64,000 bases of DNA from Spirometra erinaceieuropaei. Taxonomy: Eukaryota > Platyhelminthes > Cestoda > Diphyllobothriidea > Diphyllobothriidae. The stretch lies in assembly GCA_902702965.1 (NCBI GenBank), contig CACRXP010000153.1, positions 487,408 through 551,407 of the forward strand, written 5' to 3'. Numbering within the stretch: the first letter of the stretch is position 1; each line of letters opens with the position of its first letter. Positions 47,885 through 59,027 of this stretch are shown in pieces. A model generated the notes under the pieces. It saw only the letters and a list, made by a program, of their open reading frames with translations, did no database searches and was not told where the DNA came from. The translations under genes were made by a program, and so were the position numbers.

Positions 47885-48200
47885 TTTGTTTCAGTGATCG
47901 CATCCTCGTCTTATGTAATGACGACCGTATGTGAACGGGAAATGCGGTGGCTTACATAACTCAATGTCCCTTTTCCCGTGCCAAACACGACCTACTCCTC
48001 GCAAAATATGTCAGTATTTCACGAAAATAGGGGGACTGAGATCTTACGTTTGTGAGTGCCATAGTCGCCAAATCATGTGGATTTAAGATTAATTAGTTAC
48101 CCAATCCTGCTTTGGCAGTCAGCTAACGCTATCAGATTTGGTGGACACCATATGTTGCAGTAGGCTGGGCGGGTAAATTGATAAAAAAATGATTAAACTC
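47885..48200. other. No supportable gene
   Basis: Spacer with nothing recognised. Confidence 0.3.
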
Positions 48201-48214
48201 ATGACTCCTGGTTT

Positions 48215-48300
48215 GGTCTCGCAGACCGGGTGGCTAGTGCGTGGGCTGCACTCACGTCCTCCCCTGCTGTCATGGGTTTAAGTCACATCAAAGCTTAGAA
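48215..48300 (+). repeat. Possible tRNA-derived SINE relic
   Basis: GGTGGCTAGTGCGTGGGC resembles a D-arm/A-box region, and GGGTTTAAGTCAC resembles a B box, at tRNA-like spacing. Both deviate from consensus. Confidence 0.3.
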
Positions 48301-48758
48301 TATCGTGATTGCTATCCGCTGGCTTGTCATGGCATATTCTAAGTGAAGTTGGCCAACAAAGAGGCGCCCGAATTAGCACGAAATGATGACTAGACAAGAA
48401 ACAAAGTGTATTCAAATTTATGGGAAGAAAAGAATGACCAGCTTATCCATTTCTGGCATATTTACAGTCGTAATTTCGCCATTTCGCAGACGCGAATGCC
48501 TTATCAGGGAGTTTGGACCACAGCGCATCACCACCATGCCATGTACGTAGGTCCTGCCGAATGAGGCGAACGCGATGAAAATGGAATTGGGGCATCGTTC
48601 ATCTACGTGATAGGATTGGAAGACGGGTCGCTGACCATCAACTTACATTCTAATAATATATTGGATTCCTAAAAGAAACGAACATTTGCAAGCTGATCCG
48701 ACCTACACCTTGAATGATTATAGACAAAGATGAGAAGTCAAGACAGCGTGTCGCCATA

Positions 48759-49683
48759 CAGTGAGTGACCGATTTCTTGAAATGTTGGCTGAAATTATGA
48801 AATGCGTTGTAATATTGATTATCTTGCGGCATAACCCTGAGATCTTTCGGATTTGGGGAGATGTCAGCTTATGAAAACACTGCTTTTCAGTCTCCTGTAA
48901 AAGCCACACTCGGTAAAAATAACTACTTAGGTAGCATGCATGTTTCCCATTGATTTTCGATGGTGTTGCAAATCTAAATATACCTCTTATGGAAAACACG
49001 AACAAAACATACTTTATTTTAGTCATTTTGTACACAATAACATCGTCTTTATATGTGTAATTAAAACGGCGTATAATTGGGTTTTAAAAGTTTGCTTTTT
49101 CCCGAAAAATTTGGGGCCTGATCAGTCGGTGCATTATCGCCTAGTGATTTCAGTCTACAAGGTGCATACCTTCCACCTAAGGAAAATCACGTATTCTTCC
49201 CTTTAAAACGGTATCATAGAGAGTCCATACCGTTTTTCAATGGAAGCGGACTATGTTGCGAATTTCACGAGGAGCACTGGTAAACGGCATGTGCTATGCT
49301 AATATAAATAGACACTTCGCGGCCTTTGAAAATCACATAATTATAAACTTTTTAAAAAGCAATTATACTCCTTTTTTCAATTACCGAATATAAAAACGAC
49401 CTGATTCTCTACCAAATGACTGAAAGAAAGCATGCTTTTGTTGGTGGTTTCTATAACATAAATTTGAATTTGCAACACTATCGAAACTCAATGGTAAATT
49501 GCATGCTACATAAGTAGTCATTTTTTTACCACGACCGGCGTCTACGAGAGATTGAAAAGCACTGTATTAAAAAACTGACATCCTACCATGTTCAAAATAC
49601 CTTGGGATTATGCCATAAGTAAATAAAAATTACATCGCATTTCTTAATTTCAACCATTCTGTTATGATATCTGTCGCTCACTG
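48759..49683. mobile_element. F1-family foldback element, copy b (925 bp)
   Basis: The termini are CAGTGAGTGACCGAT and the inverted CAGTGAGCGACAGAT. Inverted pairing continues through GAAATGCG, GGCATAA, TAGCATGCA and GATTTTCGAT-like blocks for about 300 bp on each side (left to about 49,110, right from about 49,300). Alignment of its start with copy a gives CAGT.GGTG, AATGT, GAAATGCG in register. It matches 63,135-64,000 along nearly its full length. No transposase frame is present. Confidence 0.75.
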
Positions 49684-49689
49684 AAGATC

Positions 49690-51680
49690 GTTTTTCATTT
49701 GTCCAGTAAAACATTGCCAGGTCAAATGCAGTCGGGCATGAAAGCACTGGGTAAAAAAGTTAAGCAGCTGTCCTGCGCGTGCCTTAGACTACGTTATTCT
49801 ACTCCACATACCAATGTCACATTTAACGATAGATGCACAGTCCGAAAAAAGGAAGTTGAACTTGCCACGCCGCCGTTGGCGTTTATGGCATTGGCTCTGC
49901 TAGTGACGTGGATCCTCTCTGGCCGTTTGTTCTTTGCGAGCAAATTGCGAAGATCTTTGTGACTGTCATCATGCTTGTCATGTTGTGGAATACATGGGTT
50001 ATCACGCAGTCGCACAGCGAAGGGTGAAGGACTAAACACAGTTTCTTCTACTTTAAATCAACGGTGCCATCCGTTCTCCAGGCTGATATTCATATCGTAC
50101 TCATAACCATGCAGTCATTGCATTTTAGTTAACGTTCGGCCCGATGCGGTAAAACAGCAATACGTGCAGAAGCATCCTCAGCGGTAGATATCCCTTGCAA
50201 TATACGGCGACATCTTCGGACTGTGAGGATGAAGACATACTGCAGTGCTCATGGGTTTAAATACAGCCAGCGGACGCAAGAATACCTGTCGAAAATTTCG
50301 TGCATATTTGTTTAGAACAAATACGTTTTTTCAACTTATCAAATTTGTTGAATAATGTTTTCTGACATCTCAAAATTACATTGAGAGAATACTTGATCAC
50401 ATGGTTTTAATTTAAATCGACGTTTTCTCACGACACTTGTTGATCGACCTTGTTCATCAAATTTGAATAATTGTACTTTCTAGGCGGAACAAGAGCGGAC
50501 TGTATGCAAAGCCTGTAACTCATGCAATCTCTCAAAAAGCTCAATCGTGTGAAGAGTTGCGTATACGCCCTACAGTCAATTCCCTCCATTAACGCGCAGC
50601 ATGAAAATACGACAGAAATTTTTTCTTGAAAAATCTTTCGTGTTTGAGAAGATGATGCAAACATTGTCCCGAACTTTGAAAGTGCAAGTGTACTTGCTCT
50701 TAATATACAGACACTGGAAACGTTACTTTGATCCTCATCATGAAGCGCCAGTTTTGAATAAAAGACATTTATGGCAAAGCTTCAAGTTCGCCGTACCCAC
50801 ACATGCAGTGTCAGTGCATCGATCGAAAACCCACGCCTTACGCCTTCATAAGTGCAAAAAAATTGTTTTCAGCAGGACTGTGGCCTCATCCTCCGCAATC
50901 AGCCCCGACAATTTTTAAGATTGCTGATGTCGGGAAGTGACTGATTTCTACACGCCATTGTTACCTCATCACTCTGCAAACATGTGTGTGCGGCAGTAGA
51001 AGGCCCCCTTACTTAGATTTGCATGCCACCTTGCGATTGAGGGACGGAGGGAAGGCGAAATAGATGACAGGTATCAAATCGGATGAGTGAAAACCACAAA
51101 AACTGAGTCTGTGCAATTACCTTTCCCATGAAACCATGCTGTTCCCACGGGCTGATCTGTCATCCAAATTGGCGCTGTGTGAAGGAATTAAATCTCGATT
51201 GGTCACAAAGACCCTGTGAGTATGGAGGATGCAATTAAGCAGGCGATTGAGTTCATGAATGCACCGAGTCGAGCTCAAATATTCTTGGAATTCTTCAGTA
51301 GGCCGCGCGTACGCACGCGCGCATAGAAAGTCTACGTAGAGGCATCAATAGTGAAGATGAGTGGGTAATAGTGACACAAAGGACTGTTAAAACTTCCAAA
51401 AAATATAGAGGCAAGAATTTCTAATATTGCTTCTGATAATAGGCCAAAATTGTAATTTGTTCGTCTTTAGCAGAAGAGCTGTCTGATATCTTACTTAGAA
51501 GGATGTAACAACGGAGATCAGGTGTTTTATGGTTCAGCTATGACTTACTGAAACAATATTTTCTAGAAGCTTTGATAGGATTTATTTTTAAAATACTGTG
51601 ATTCCAATAATCATAAGTATAAGACACTTCATATACAACATTGCGTAGATTATTCGCTTATACAGTATTTAAAGATTACA
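49690..51680. other. No supportable gene
   Basis: Frames at 49,699-49,962 (+) and 50,601-50,918 (+) have no motif or splice context. A short alternating GCGCGTACGCACGCGCGC tract lies at 51,303-51,320. Confidence 0.3.
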
Positions 51681-51681
51681 T

Positions 51682-51735
<54 letters not shown>
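51682..51735. repeat. (TA)n microsatellite
   Basis: About 54 bases of alternating AT with one GT interruption, directly adjoining the start of an F1 copy. Confidence 0.9.
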
Positions 51736-51738
<3 letters not shown>

Positions 51739-52125
51739 GCTTGGCAAACTCATGAAATGTCAATCGAAATTCCGAAATGTGTTTTCATTTCAGAAAAAGA
51801 TTAGTTAAGTAGGGTGGTAAAACTAGCCAGTCTGCGACATACTTCTATAATATTTCCGTAACCACAGGATGCCGACATTCAATTGAACTTCTAGCCGGCT
51901 GCATGCAAAAACTGCACTCTTTAAAAAAGAATACGTATTTAGCATGACGTTTCCTTATTGAGTTTTGATGCCTCTAAAAGTCCAATTATATTTCCTGTAA
52001 AACATGCATAACATATTTATTCTTTTGCACATTTGGTACATAATTACGTCGTCTAATTTTCTACTCAGAGGAACGGTATTATTCGGTTTTCAAAAAACTC
52101 TCCAATTACTGAATAATTTTGATGC
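51735..52125 (+). mobile_element. F1 element, copy c (left part only)
   Basis: The start AACTCATGAAATGTCAATCG, then AAATTCCGAAATGTG, and later AAAACTAGCCAGTCTGC, GGCTGCATGCAAAAAC and ACTGCACTCTTTAAAA follow copy a in order. The match runs through the loop to TTACTGAATAATTTTGATG. No right arm was found. Confidence 0.6.
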
Positions 52126-52129
52126 GGCT

Positions 52130-52870
52130 GCACCGTTCCATTTGCCTTCAGAGTTTCCAAAATACAAGCGGATATTTTTCGCATACGGAAAACCACACAT
52201 TTCTCGTAGCCACTGGCGCCAGCATAAGCCCTGCGTTAGCGAAACTAACAAATCAACCGGATAGACGTGCATCATCCGCAATGAATTTAAGTCAAATTTG
52301 TCTTTGCTGCGCTTTCGGAAGTAGAAACTGGTGTTATGAGTTTACGCCAAATATTTTTAATGCTGGACTGAGAGGACATATTCTGCAGTTTTATTATCCT
52401 GCCTCTACAGACCTTTTCTTCCTTGTCTGCCTCTAGTGTCAACGAGCACCAAATTCCTTTCGTTGAATCGTTAGTTTTCCTCATGTGCAGCGCTTTGCCA
52501 GATGAAGAATGTTAAAGGACACCAAAGGACATGCATCCAGACCGAACAAATATTTTCCTAAAGTCTTTCCTGTGGCATTCGTTATTAGTGGATGGCTTGG
52601 CAGACAAACATAGCTTATTTATATCAGGATTTCGTCACTCTTCTGGTAGTGCTATCATCGGCTTCATCGTTTTTGGACCCCTCGTCCTTCATCGATAGGT
52701 TAAATTATTCAGTGAAGATGGCAAAAAATAGCGTTCATGTACTATCAAAATGCGGTCGCTTCTGATATATAGCGTGACATTGCCCGTTTAAGATTAACTA
52801 ACTCCACAGCCTTCACAGCATTTTAAAAATAAATTGTGGAGAGAATTCTACAACAGCCAACTTGACGCTG
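52130..52870. other. No supportable gene
   Basis: Chance frames only (86 and 105 codons). Confidence 0.3.
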
Positions 52871-52874
52871 GGGT

Positions 52875-54900
52875 TCAAAATGAGGAACTAAAAAAATGAT
52901 AGGACGGACCTCGTACGACGCTGTATATGTTGTTAAATTTGTAAGGTTTATGGTAAGGCCGGTACTTGACAGCATATTCTTAAGTGTATCATTACGTGCC
53001 CAGTTATTTCCAATTGAGCGACCGCTCTTAAGCCTTTCATGCAGCAACGAGTTTGAACACGGTTCAAGACACTGTGGCAACAGAAATGGGATGGGGTCCG
53101 CATGGTTTTGCGTTAAAGGAGATACGGACACTTAAAGTCCACCGGTTTGTGAGCAGTCCTCTCGCCTTTTCCCTTCCGTAGCCTCTGGCGCCCGCCCCAG
53201 TCATGGGTCGGCGCAAACGACTAAGTAACTGAATCGGTGTGCATCATCTGCAATGCCTTTAAGTGAAATATGTTTTTTTGCTGCGTTGCCTGCCCACCTT
53301 TGCCTGCAGCCAGCCAAGGCGTGGATCAACAAAACCGCTTAGCGCCGTCTCCCTTCTGCATCAACAATTTGGAGGCCAGGCAGAGGCACACTACGGAGGA
53401 TGGGGTGAGGAAAAAAAATGTGGCGTTTGCTATTTTATGGAGCGTGATTTGTCCCTTGGCGCAAAAACACCACTGGCTCAGGTACTGCGGCGCACAGCAT
53501 CATCACGAGAATTGTTTTTGAAAATTTGGCAACTTACGAGGAAACCCGATGCGTTTCTAGTGACTACAAAATAACAGCACACAAATTTGGGCTAGCGCTC
53601 AAGCAGCTTCTTGTCTTTCTTAGCCTCTGACGTGAACCGCAGTCATGGCTTGGCACAACCGACTAATCGACTGCGTTGTTGTGCATCAACCGCAGTGCCT
53701 TTAAGTAAAATGTGTTTTTGCAGCGCTTCCTCCAACCAGTTAGTGCGTGGATCAACTAAACTGCTAATCATCTACTCGTTTCTGCGTCTACAATTTGGAG
53801 GCTATACACAGGCCGACTACGGAAGATGGGACCAGAGTGCCAGAGGAAAGGAAATGTAACATCCACGTGAGCTTTCCATCGACACGGTAGGTTCAGGTGC
53901 TGCGGTGCGCAGCGTTTCACTAGAGTTTGAAAAGCCACGGGTACAGACACCGAGGAAATGTTTTAAAGCCTTTTGCGAGGTGGTCAGCACCAGTCGGTGA
54001 TTTGGAGAATAATTGGAGCATAATTTAATCAACTTTCCATTGACTATTGCCACATGCTTTTATTATTTTTGCCTCCTTACGTATTACTATTGTCGCTTTA
54101 GGCTTTCAAATCTCTGTTTTCGCTTGTTCTGTTGCCCTTCACGTGAGAGCATTGTGTTGTGTTCATGTGGGCTCCAAGTGTGGATGCTTTAGCGTTATAC
54201 CGTAACACTTAACGTTTTTTTAAATAGGTACTCCCGTAGGTTACTCGAGATCAAAAAAGGATTTCTGAAGAGAGGTTTAAAAAATCCTCGGCAGCGGGAT
54301 TTAAGGGGAAAAACTAAAATATGATGAGGTGGATCTCGTACTCAACAGCGCATGTGTAAATGCATATTTTCGTCCACATATGATCATTTGAGCGACTATT
54401 CGCAAGTATTTTATGCGACAATAGCTTAGTGGACGACTTAAGACTTTGTAGTTGCAGAGAACGCACCGTAGCTGGATGCCTTCGCATTAAAGGATGTAGC
54501 ATACTTGAAGTCCGACTGTTTTCTAGCACTCAGTCAGCTTCCTGTCTGCCGTAACCTCTGACGGAAACCTTACTCACGGCTCGTCACAACCAACTAATCA
54601 AGCGAATCTGTTTGCACCATCCGCAGTGCCTTTCCGTTAAATGTGTTTTTGCTTCTTCGCCTACACATATTTGACTGAAACCACCGTCTGCCTTTGCATC
54701 AACAATTTGGAGGCCAGGCAGAGGCAGACTAAGAAAGATGGGGTGACAGCGCCTAAGAAGATTTTTCTGGAGCGCGATTTTTCCTTTGGCGCAATAACAC
54801 GGTAGGTTCAGGTGCTGCAGCATACACGGTTTCACGCGAATGGTTATTGAAATATTGGAACATTGCAAAGCAAATCGAAAACCGTCTCCAGTGAGTCCAT
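52875..54900 (+). repeat. Three direct copies of an unclassified GC-richer repeat
   Basis: Unit 1 is 52,875-53,580 and unit 3 is 54,295-54,900. A shorter unit 2 is 53,585-53,960. Shared blocks in order are AGCCTCTGGCG / AGCCTCTGACG / AACCTCTGACG, GCAATGCCTTTAAGT / GCAGTGCCTTTAAGT / GCAGTGCCTTTCCGT, TGTGTTTTTGC, ATCAACAATTTGGAGGCCAGG, GGTTCAGGTGCTGC and GTTTCAC. Units 1 and 3 also share the preceding 250 bp, with a TTGCGTTAAAGGA / TCGCATTAAAGGA block. I see no conserved open frame and no terminal inverted repeats. Confidence 0.65.
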
Positions 54901-54904
54901 CGAA

Positions 54905-55640
54905 ACACCAAATGAATGTGTACTCCCAAAAGCCGTTGATGTGTCTGCTTAATTTGCTTAGTTAGACGAATATTGTCAGGGGAGGTTAAAAATAATGTTT
55001 TTCATGAGGTGCACAATTTGTCTATTAACTGTAGTATGGTTTCATAAGATTTCACACCACTGTGTCTTTTCTAAGTTTTATTTTTTTTACTGTCCCCCAG
55101 AGTCTGCTCAAGGATTCTCTAAAACACTCTGGCCTTTACCGTCGGCAGAGTCTTACGAATATTTGACGGCGTAAAGGTTCTTCTAATATGCGCTGACTGC
55201 TATGCTCAAAATCGCATCTGTCGATTTAGTTCAGATTGCCTAGTCGGCGACTGGTCTGTCAACGTGCAAACAAAAGAAAACTTATATTAGTACTACTTAC
55301 ATATCAGCGGCAGCAAGAAAAATCCTTTCTTATTAAGCAACCTTTTTCCGCACAATGCAAAACGGAACATTCGATCGATGCTGATGGAGAATTACCACAT
55401 TATTCATGGATGTCCTTATAGGCGAGTAGACTCATGTGGTGAATGAATGTTTTTAGACAGTGTTGACAATTGGGGCGGGTGTTGTCAGGAATTATGGACG
55501 GTGCTGACACTCCGAAAAGAACACACCTTGAGTACCCCCTTTACCGTGGCCATTAGTCCTGAGACCGTGGAAGAGAGTGCATATGCATTAGGCCGAGCTT
55601 TTTTCCCTTGAGGCTTTCTTAGTGTTCCTCGGCGCATGAT
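54905..55640. other. No supportable gene
   Basis: AT-rich spacer. One 61-codon frame has no support. Confidence 0.3.
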
Positions 55641-55649
55641 CAACATGGC

Positions 55650-55940
55650 TAGGGTTTACAGAAGTAAAATACGCAGACGTGGAGACCACGGATACGCAGT
55701 TGTGTGAAATGATCGCGCGTTACGGTATTCCTACGGAAGTCATAACCGACAATGGAATATGATTTACGTCTTTCTTGTCGAAGAACAGTATTAGAGAAAG
55801 GAAATTCGTCAATCACATCCGTACCTCCCTTCAAATCGAATAACCAAGCTGACTCATTAGTCGACACCTTCAAGAGTATGACGAAGAAAGAAGTGGTACA
55901 AGAATTCCGGACAAAAGTTAATAAGATCAGTCACTCACTG
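55650..55940 (+). pseudogene. Ty3/gypsy integrase relic
   Basis: The frame from about 55,655 reads EVKYADVETTDTQLCEM, then IARYGIPTEVITDNG, which is the second catalytic Asp block (YGIP-x-xx-DNG) of a retroelement integrase. A TGA follows at 55,760. After a frameshift, 55,815-55,930 continues with SNNQADSLVDTFKSM, the block just past the third catalytic residue (normally NGQAE). The first Asp and the zinc domain are absent. It is a dead fragment, with no LTR or other pol domains nearby. Confidence 0.72.
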
Positions 55941-56109
55941 TGAACTAGAATGTTTTAACACGTATGAAAGCGAATACGCAAATCCCAGATATCTGTTGTA
56001 AAGAAGATGGGCTCACGAGCTCTGTGACCGTGGGTGTTTTAGTCTGAGCTATCGGTTTCGTAAAGAAGGCCGTCGTCAGACTGTGACAATGCGGCATCAA
56101 ATGAGTAGT

Positions 56110-56800
56110 TTTTGTAGTCAAGTCATGAAGGGGGGGGGGATGTGAGTGCAGAGGGTGGTATTCGCGATAAGCTGAGTCCCTCCCCGTCTCACGGCGGCGT
56201 GAATGCGTGCATACTTGGCTGGGAATTGAGTCTTGCCTCTTGGCCGCGGGAACGGAGCGCGTGATAACAGGGGGGTATGTGAACATATTTATTGATGAAG
56301 CTGGTGTCAGACACCCAGGCCTCCAACAGTGCCCGCCCTGTCTTATCGCTGGATCGCGTGCTCGCGAAGTTAAATTAGTGGCCTTCCTCCAGGGTGTGAG
56401 TGGCGACCTGAAACAACCGGCCGCCTCTTCGAACCGCCTGTTTATGCTCCGTTAATCGTGAGCTATGTCGCCGTACGGTCTGCCCTGCGTAGTGGCGAGG
56501 GCAGTCCCGGCATAAGATCTGATAAACGAGACCCAACTGTTCTCCTACGCCTAGTCGATTTGCGAATGGTCGCTGTCCTACGGTGAGCGATAACCACGCT
56601 GAGCTTTTCTGCGATACATTCTATCGCTTCGGACACATTTTTATATATGGTAGAGGGTGCCAGAGTGTTGGCGGCTCTCCTCCGTTTCTTCGCGGAATGT
56701 GCGTGCGGAGGCAGCGGTTGACGAAGCCGAAACGTGTATATTGGCCTACAGAAGGATTTCTTGGTCGACAGCCCCACATGAAACTCAAATATGCAAAACC
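56110..56800 (-). pseudogene. PLE GIY-YIG endonuclease relic
   Basis: On the minus strand, the linker IYKNVSEAIECI (about 56,650) precedes GLVYQILCRDCPRHYAGQT and RLTEHKQAVRR (56,530-56,420). These are the CxxC and GIY-YIG core with the EH position. Frameshifts break what follows, and a degenerate LLEAWVSDTSFINKY closes the domain near 56,280. The 3' flank to 55,980 looks like PLE noncoding end, with CTGACGA and GAAAC at 56,079-56,055, but stem II does not pair. A run of nine G occurs at 56,132. Confidence 0.72.
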
Positions 56801-56804
56801 AGAT

Positions 56805-57163
56805 AAACAGGTAGGAAGGCCGCGCAAACTACTTTGGGGCGGGAGAGAGGGATTCCGTATGAAATCACAGAACCGGTGATTACCCATGTATTGTGAGTGT
56901 GCAACCTCAGTCCTACCTGATAAAGAACGGTAGTAACGATTTGATGTAATTAGCGGCGCTTTAGATTAAAACGTGCGCAAAATGTGCAACACGGTCTTAA
57001 ATAATGAGGTCTCACGGTAAACTTCGTAGTTCCTGTGTGAATTCTGTCGTCATTACAATAATGCCATGGGTAGGTTGTGGTCATATCTAAGTGCTTCCAC
57101 AAAATATTGTTGAAGCTTTTAAAATAACAAACGTCTAAATCAAGACTTGATTATCAGTAGTTG
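56805..57163. other. Spacer
   Basis: Nothing recognised between the minus-strand PLE relic and the F1 arm. Confidence 0.3.
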
Positions 57164-57272
57164 CAGTGGGTGGGATAACTCATGAAATATCCACCGAAAT
57201 TCCAAAATGCGTTTCCGTTTCTAAAACGTTAATTAAGAAGTGTTATACAAATGGTTAGCATACAGCATAATT
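57164..57272 (+). mobile_element. F1 left arm bordering a PLE block
   Basis: It starts CAGTGGGTGGGATAACTCAT and runs through CCGAAATTCCAAAATGCG and GTTAGCATACAGCATAATTC, following F1 copies a and c. It stops abruptly where RT sequence begins. The inverted counterpart is at 60,688-60,795. Confidence 0.65.
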
Positions 57273-58976
57273 CTTTGGGCTGTCAAAGTGGCTGTACCAA
57301 CGACTTTGTTTCCTTACCAAGGATTCGGAGTGGACAGTTAAGTCGGCTGAAGAGTTCTTGACGCGCATCAAACATCTCGAAGTGGAGGCAGATGAGGTGA
57401 TGGTGTCATTTGACGTGATCTCATTATTCACCTCCATCCCACCCGCGCTGGCCATCGACACCATTGATGGCTTTCTCCGGGAAAAGTATGATGAAACCGA
57501 CCAACAGCTCAAACGGGCACACATCATCGAGCTCCTAGAACTGTGTCTTAAGACCTTCTTTACATTCAACGGCCAAGTCGACGAGCAAAAGAAGGGGACA
57601 CCGATGGGCTCGCCTCTGTCTGGACTAATTGCCGAAGCAGTTTTGCAGAGACTCGAGCAGCAGGTCTTTAGCTCGTACCCCCCGAAGTTCTGGGCCAGAT
57701 ACGTCGACGACACGTTCGTTGTAATCAAGAGGAGCGAGGTGAAGGCTTTCAAGGCATTGTTGAACTCCATCTTTCCCGATATTCAGTTTACTATGGAAGA
57801 GGAAGTCAACAATCAGTTGCCCTTCCTGGACGTACAAGTCACGAGATTGACAGACGGGAAGATAAGGACAACGGTTTACCGTAAAGCAACAAATACCAGG
57901 CGCATCCTCCACTTCCGAAGCAACCACCCTGTGGGTCATAAGCGCAGTTGTGTCATAACTCTCTTTCAACGCGTTCAAGCACACTGTAGCGACGACAGTG
58001 GGAGGAAGGAGGAGATGAATTACTTGCAGGCCCTTTTCAAAGCCAACGGCTACCCGAAGTCCTTCATACGCAATTGCCTCAAAAAGCCTCATTTTGAGCG
58101 GTCGAGTGGAGAAAAGCCCAAGTTCTGTCTCTCAATACCCTATGTGAAGAACGTATCAGAGGCAACGGCAAGAATCCTGAAACCTTTTGGGATTGGCGTG
58201 GCTCATAAACCAGAATGCACCATCAGACAGCAAATCATGAAGCCCAAAGACCCGCTACCAACAACTGAACAGTCGGCGGTGGTCTACAGCATACCATGCC
58301 TAAATTGCAATGCGAGGTATGTTGGTGAAACGGGCAAACGCCTCGGTACAAGATTGCACGAACACCAACTTGCAATCAACCGCAAGGACAAGCTGTCTTT
58401 GGTCTATGGCCACATAATAGAACTGAACCATGATTTTGCCTTTGAGTAAGCGAGGGTAATTGGCAGAGCCAATGAGAAGATGGCCAGACTGGTGCTCGAA
58501 AATTGGTCCTCGGCTGGTACACTCAACCGAGCTATAGATCTACATCCCGCCTATCAGGCGCTGCGTACAAGGCTCGGATCAGTCCGGACAGGACCAGTAA
58601 GGCAAGCGAGCACGCGGGACCGAGAGTCAACGCTCACGGAAAAGAGCGGAATTGGGGGCCAGAGGTCATGTGACCAAAGCCGAACACTCCCTCACCGACG
58701 CGCCCGCGAAGCTGAATGCTGCTCAACTGAACAGCAACGACCGATCAGTCCACCGGCTGATGTGGGAGAGGCCAAGCGGCACGTTGATTTGACCACAATT
58801 ACGCCGACCCCAAAGGGAACAAAGGTCACGCAGGCCTGTCAGCGGTCAGCCCCAGGGAGGTCTAAGCCAGTCAGCGGCAAACGGGCAGGTCAAAGTTCGT
58901 GCGTCCAGCACGGCTATAATACGAGGCAAGCGGCAAGACTGAACAACTCAAGTTCGGCAAGTGCAACAACTACGCT
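57273..58976 (+). pseudogene. PLE copy P1: 5'-truncated RT plus complete GIY-YIG endonuclease
   Basis: The frame is open from about 57,273 (FGLSKWLYQRLCFLTKDSEW) to a TAA at 58,447, then continues in the same frame to 58,986. RT motifs are FDVISLFTSIP, GTPMGSPLSGLIAEAVLQRL and the catalytic FWARYVDDTFVVI (YVDD at 57,700-57,711). The linker LPFLDVQVTRLTDGKIRTTV and YVKNVSEATARIL follow. The endonuclease has VVYSIPCLNCNARYVGETGK, then RLGTRLHEHQ. The TAA comes after DFAFE and replaces a sense codon. The C-terminal tail is ARVIGRANEKMARLVLENW. The N-terminal third is missing. It is nearly intact otherwise and runs straight into P2. Confidence 0.88.
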
Positions 58977-59017
58977 ACTCTGTTGATGGAAACGAGGAAG
59001 TTTCCGAAACGTCAGTT
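58977..59017 (+). ncRNA. Hammerhead-like ribozyme motif at the P1/P2 junction
   Basis: The order is CTGTTGA (58,980-58,986), T, GGAAAC, loop GAGGAA, GTTTCC, GAAAC, GTC (59,011-59,013). Stem II has six perfect pairs. The flanks ACT and AGT can start stem I. One core base differs (CUGANGA expected, CUGUUGA seen), so activity is doubtful. A TATA-like TATAATA lies at 58,915. Hammerheads in the terminal repeats of PLEs are known. Confidence 0.68.
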
Positions 59018-59027
59018 CGAATACAAT

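Noticed and set aside
49699..49962. 87-codon frame with a possible membrane segment
   Set aside because: No other support; opposite-strand frames of equal length overlap it.
56055..56079. Sixth hammerhead-like motif (CTGACGA and GAAAC on the minus strand)
   Set aside because: The bases between the two core strands do not form a stem II, unlike the five accepted motifs.
57255..57770. Long minus-strand frames opposite the PLE copies (also 57,625-58,092, 60,050-60,619 and 61,700-62,269)
   Set aside because: They mirror the conserved RT codons of the plus strand and carry no motifs of their own.
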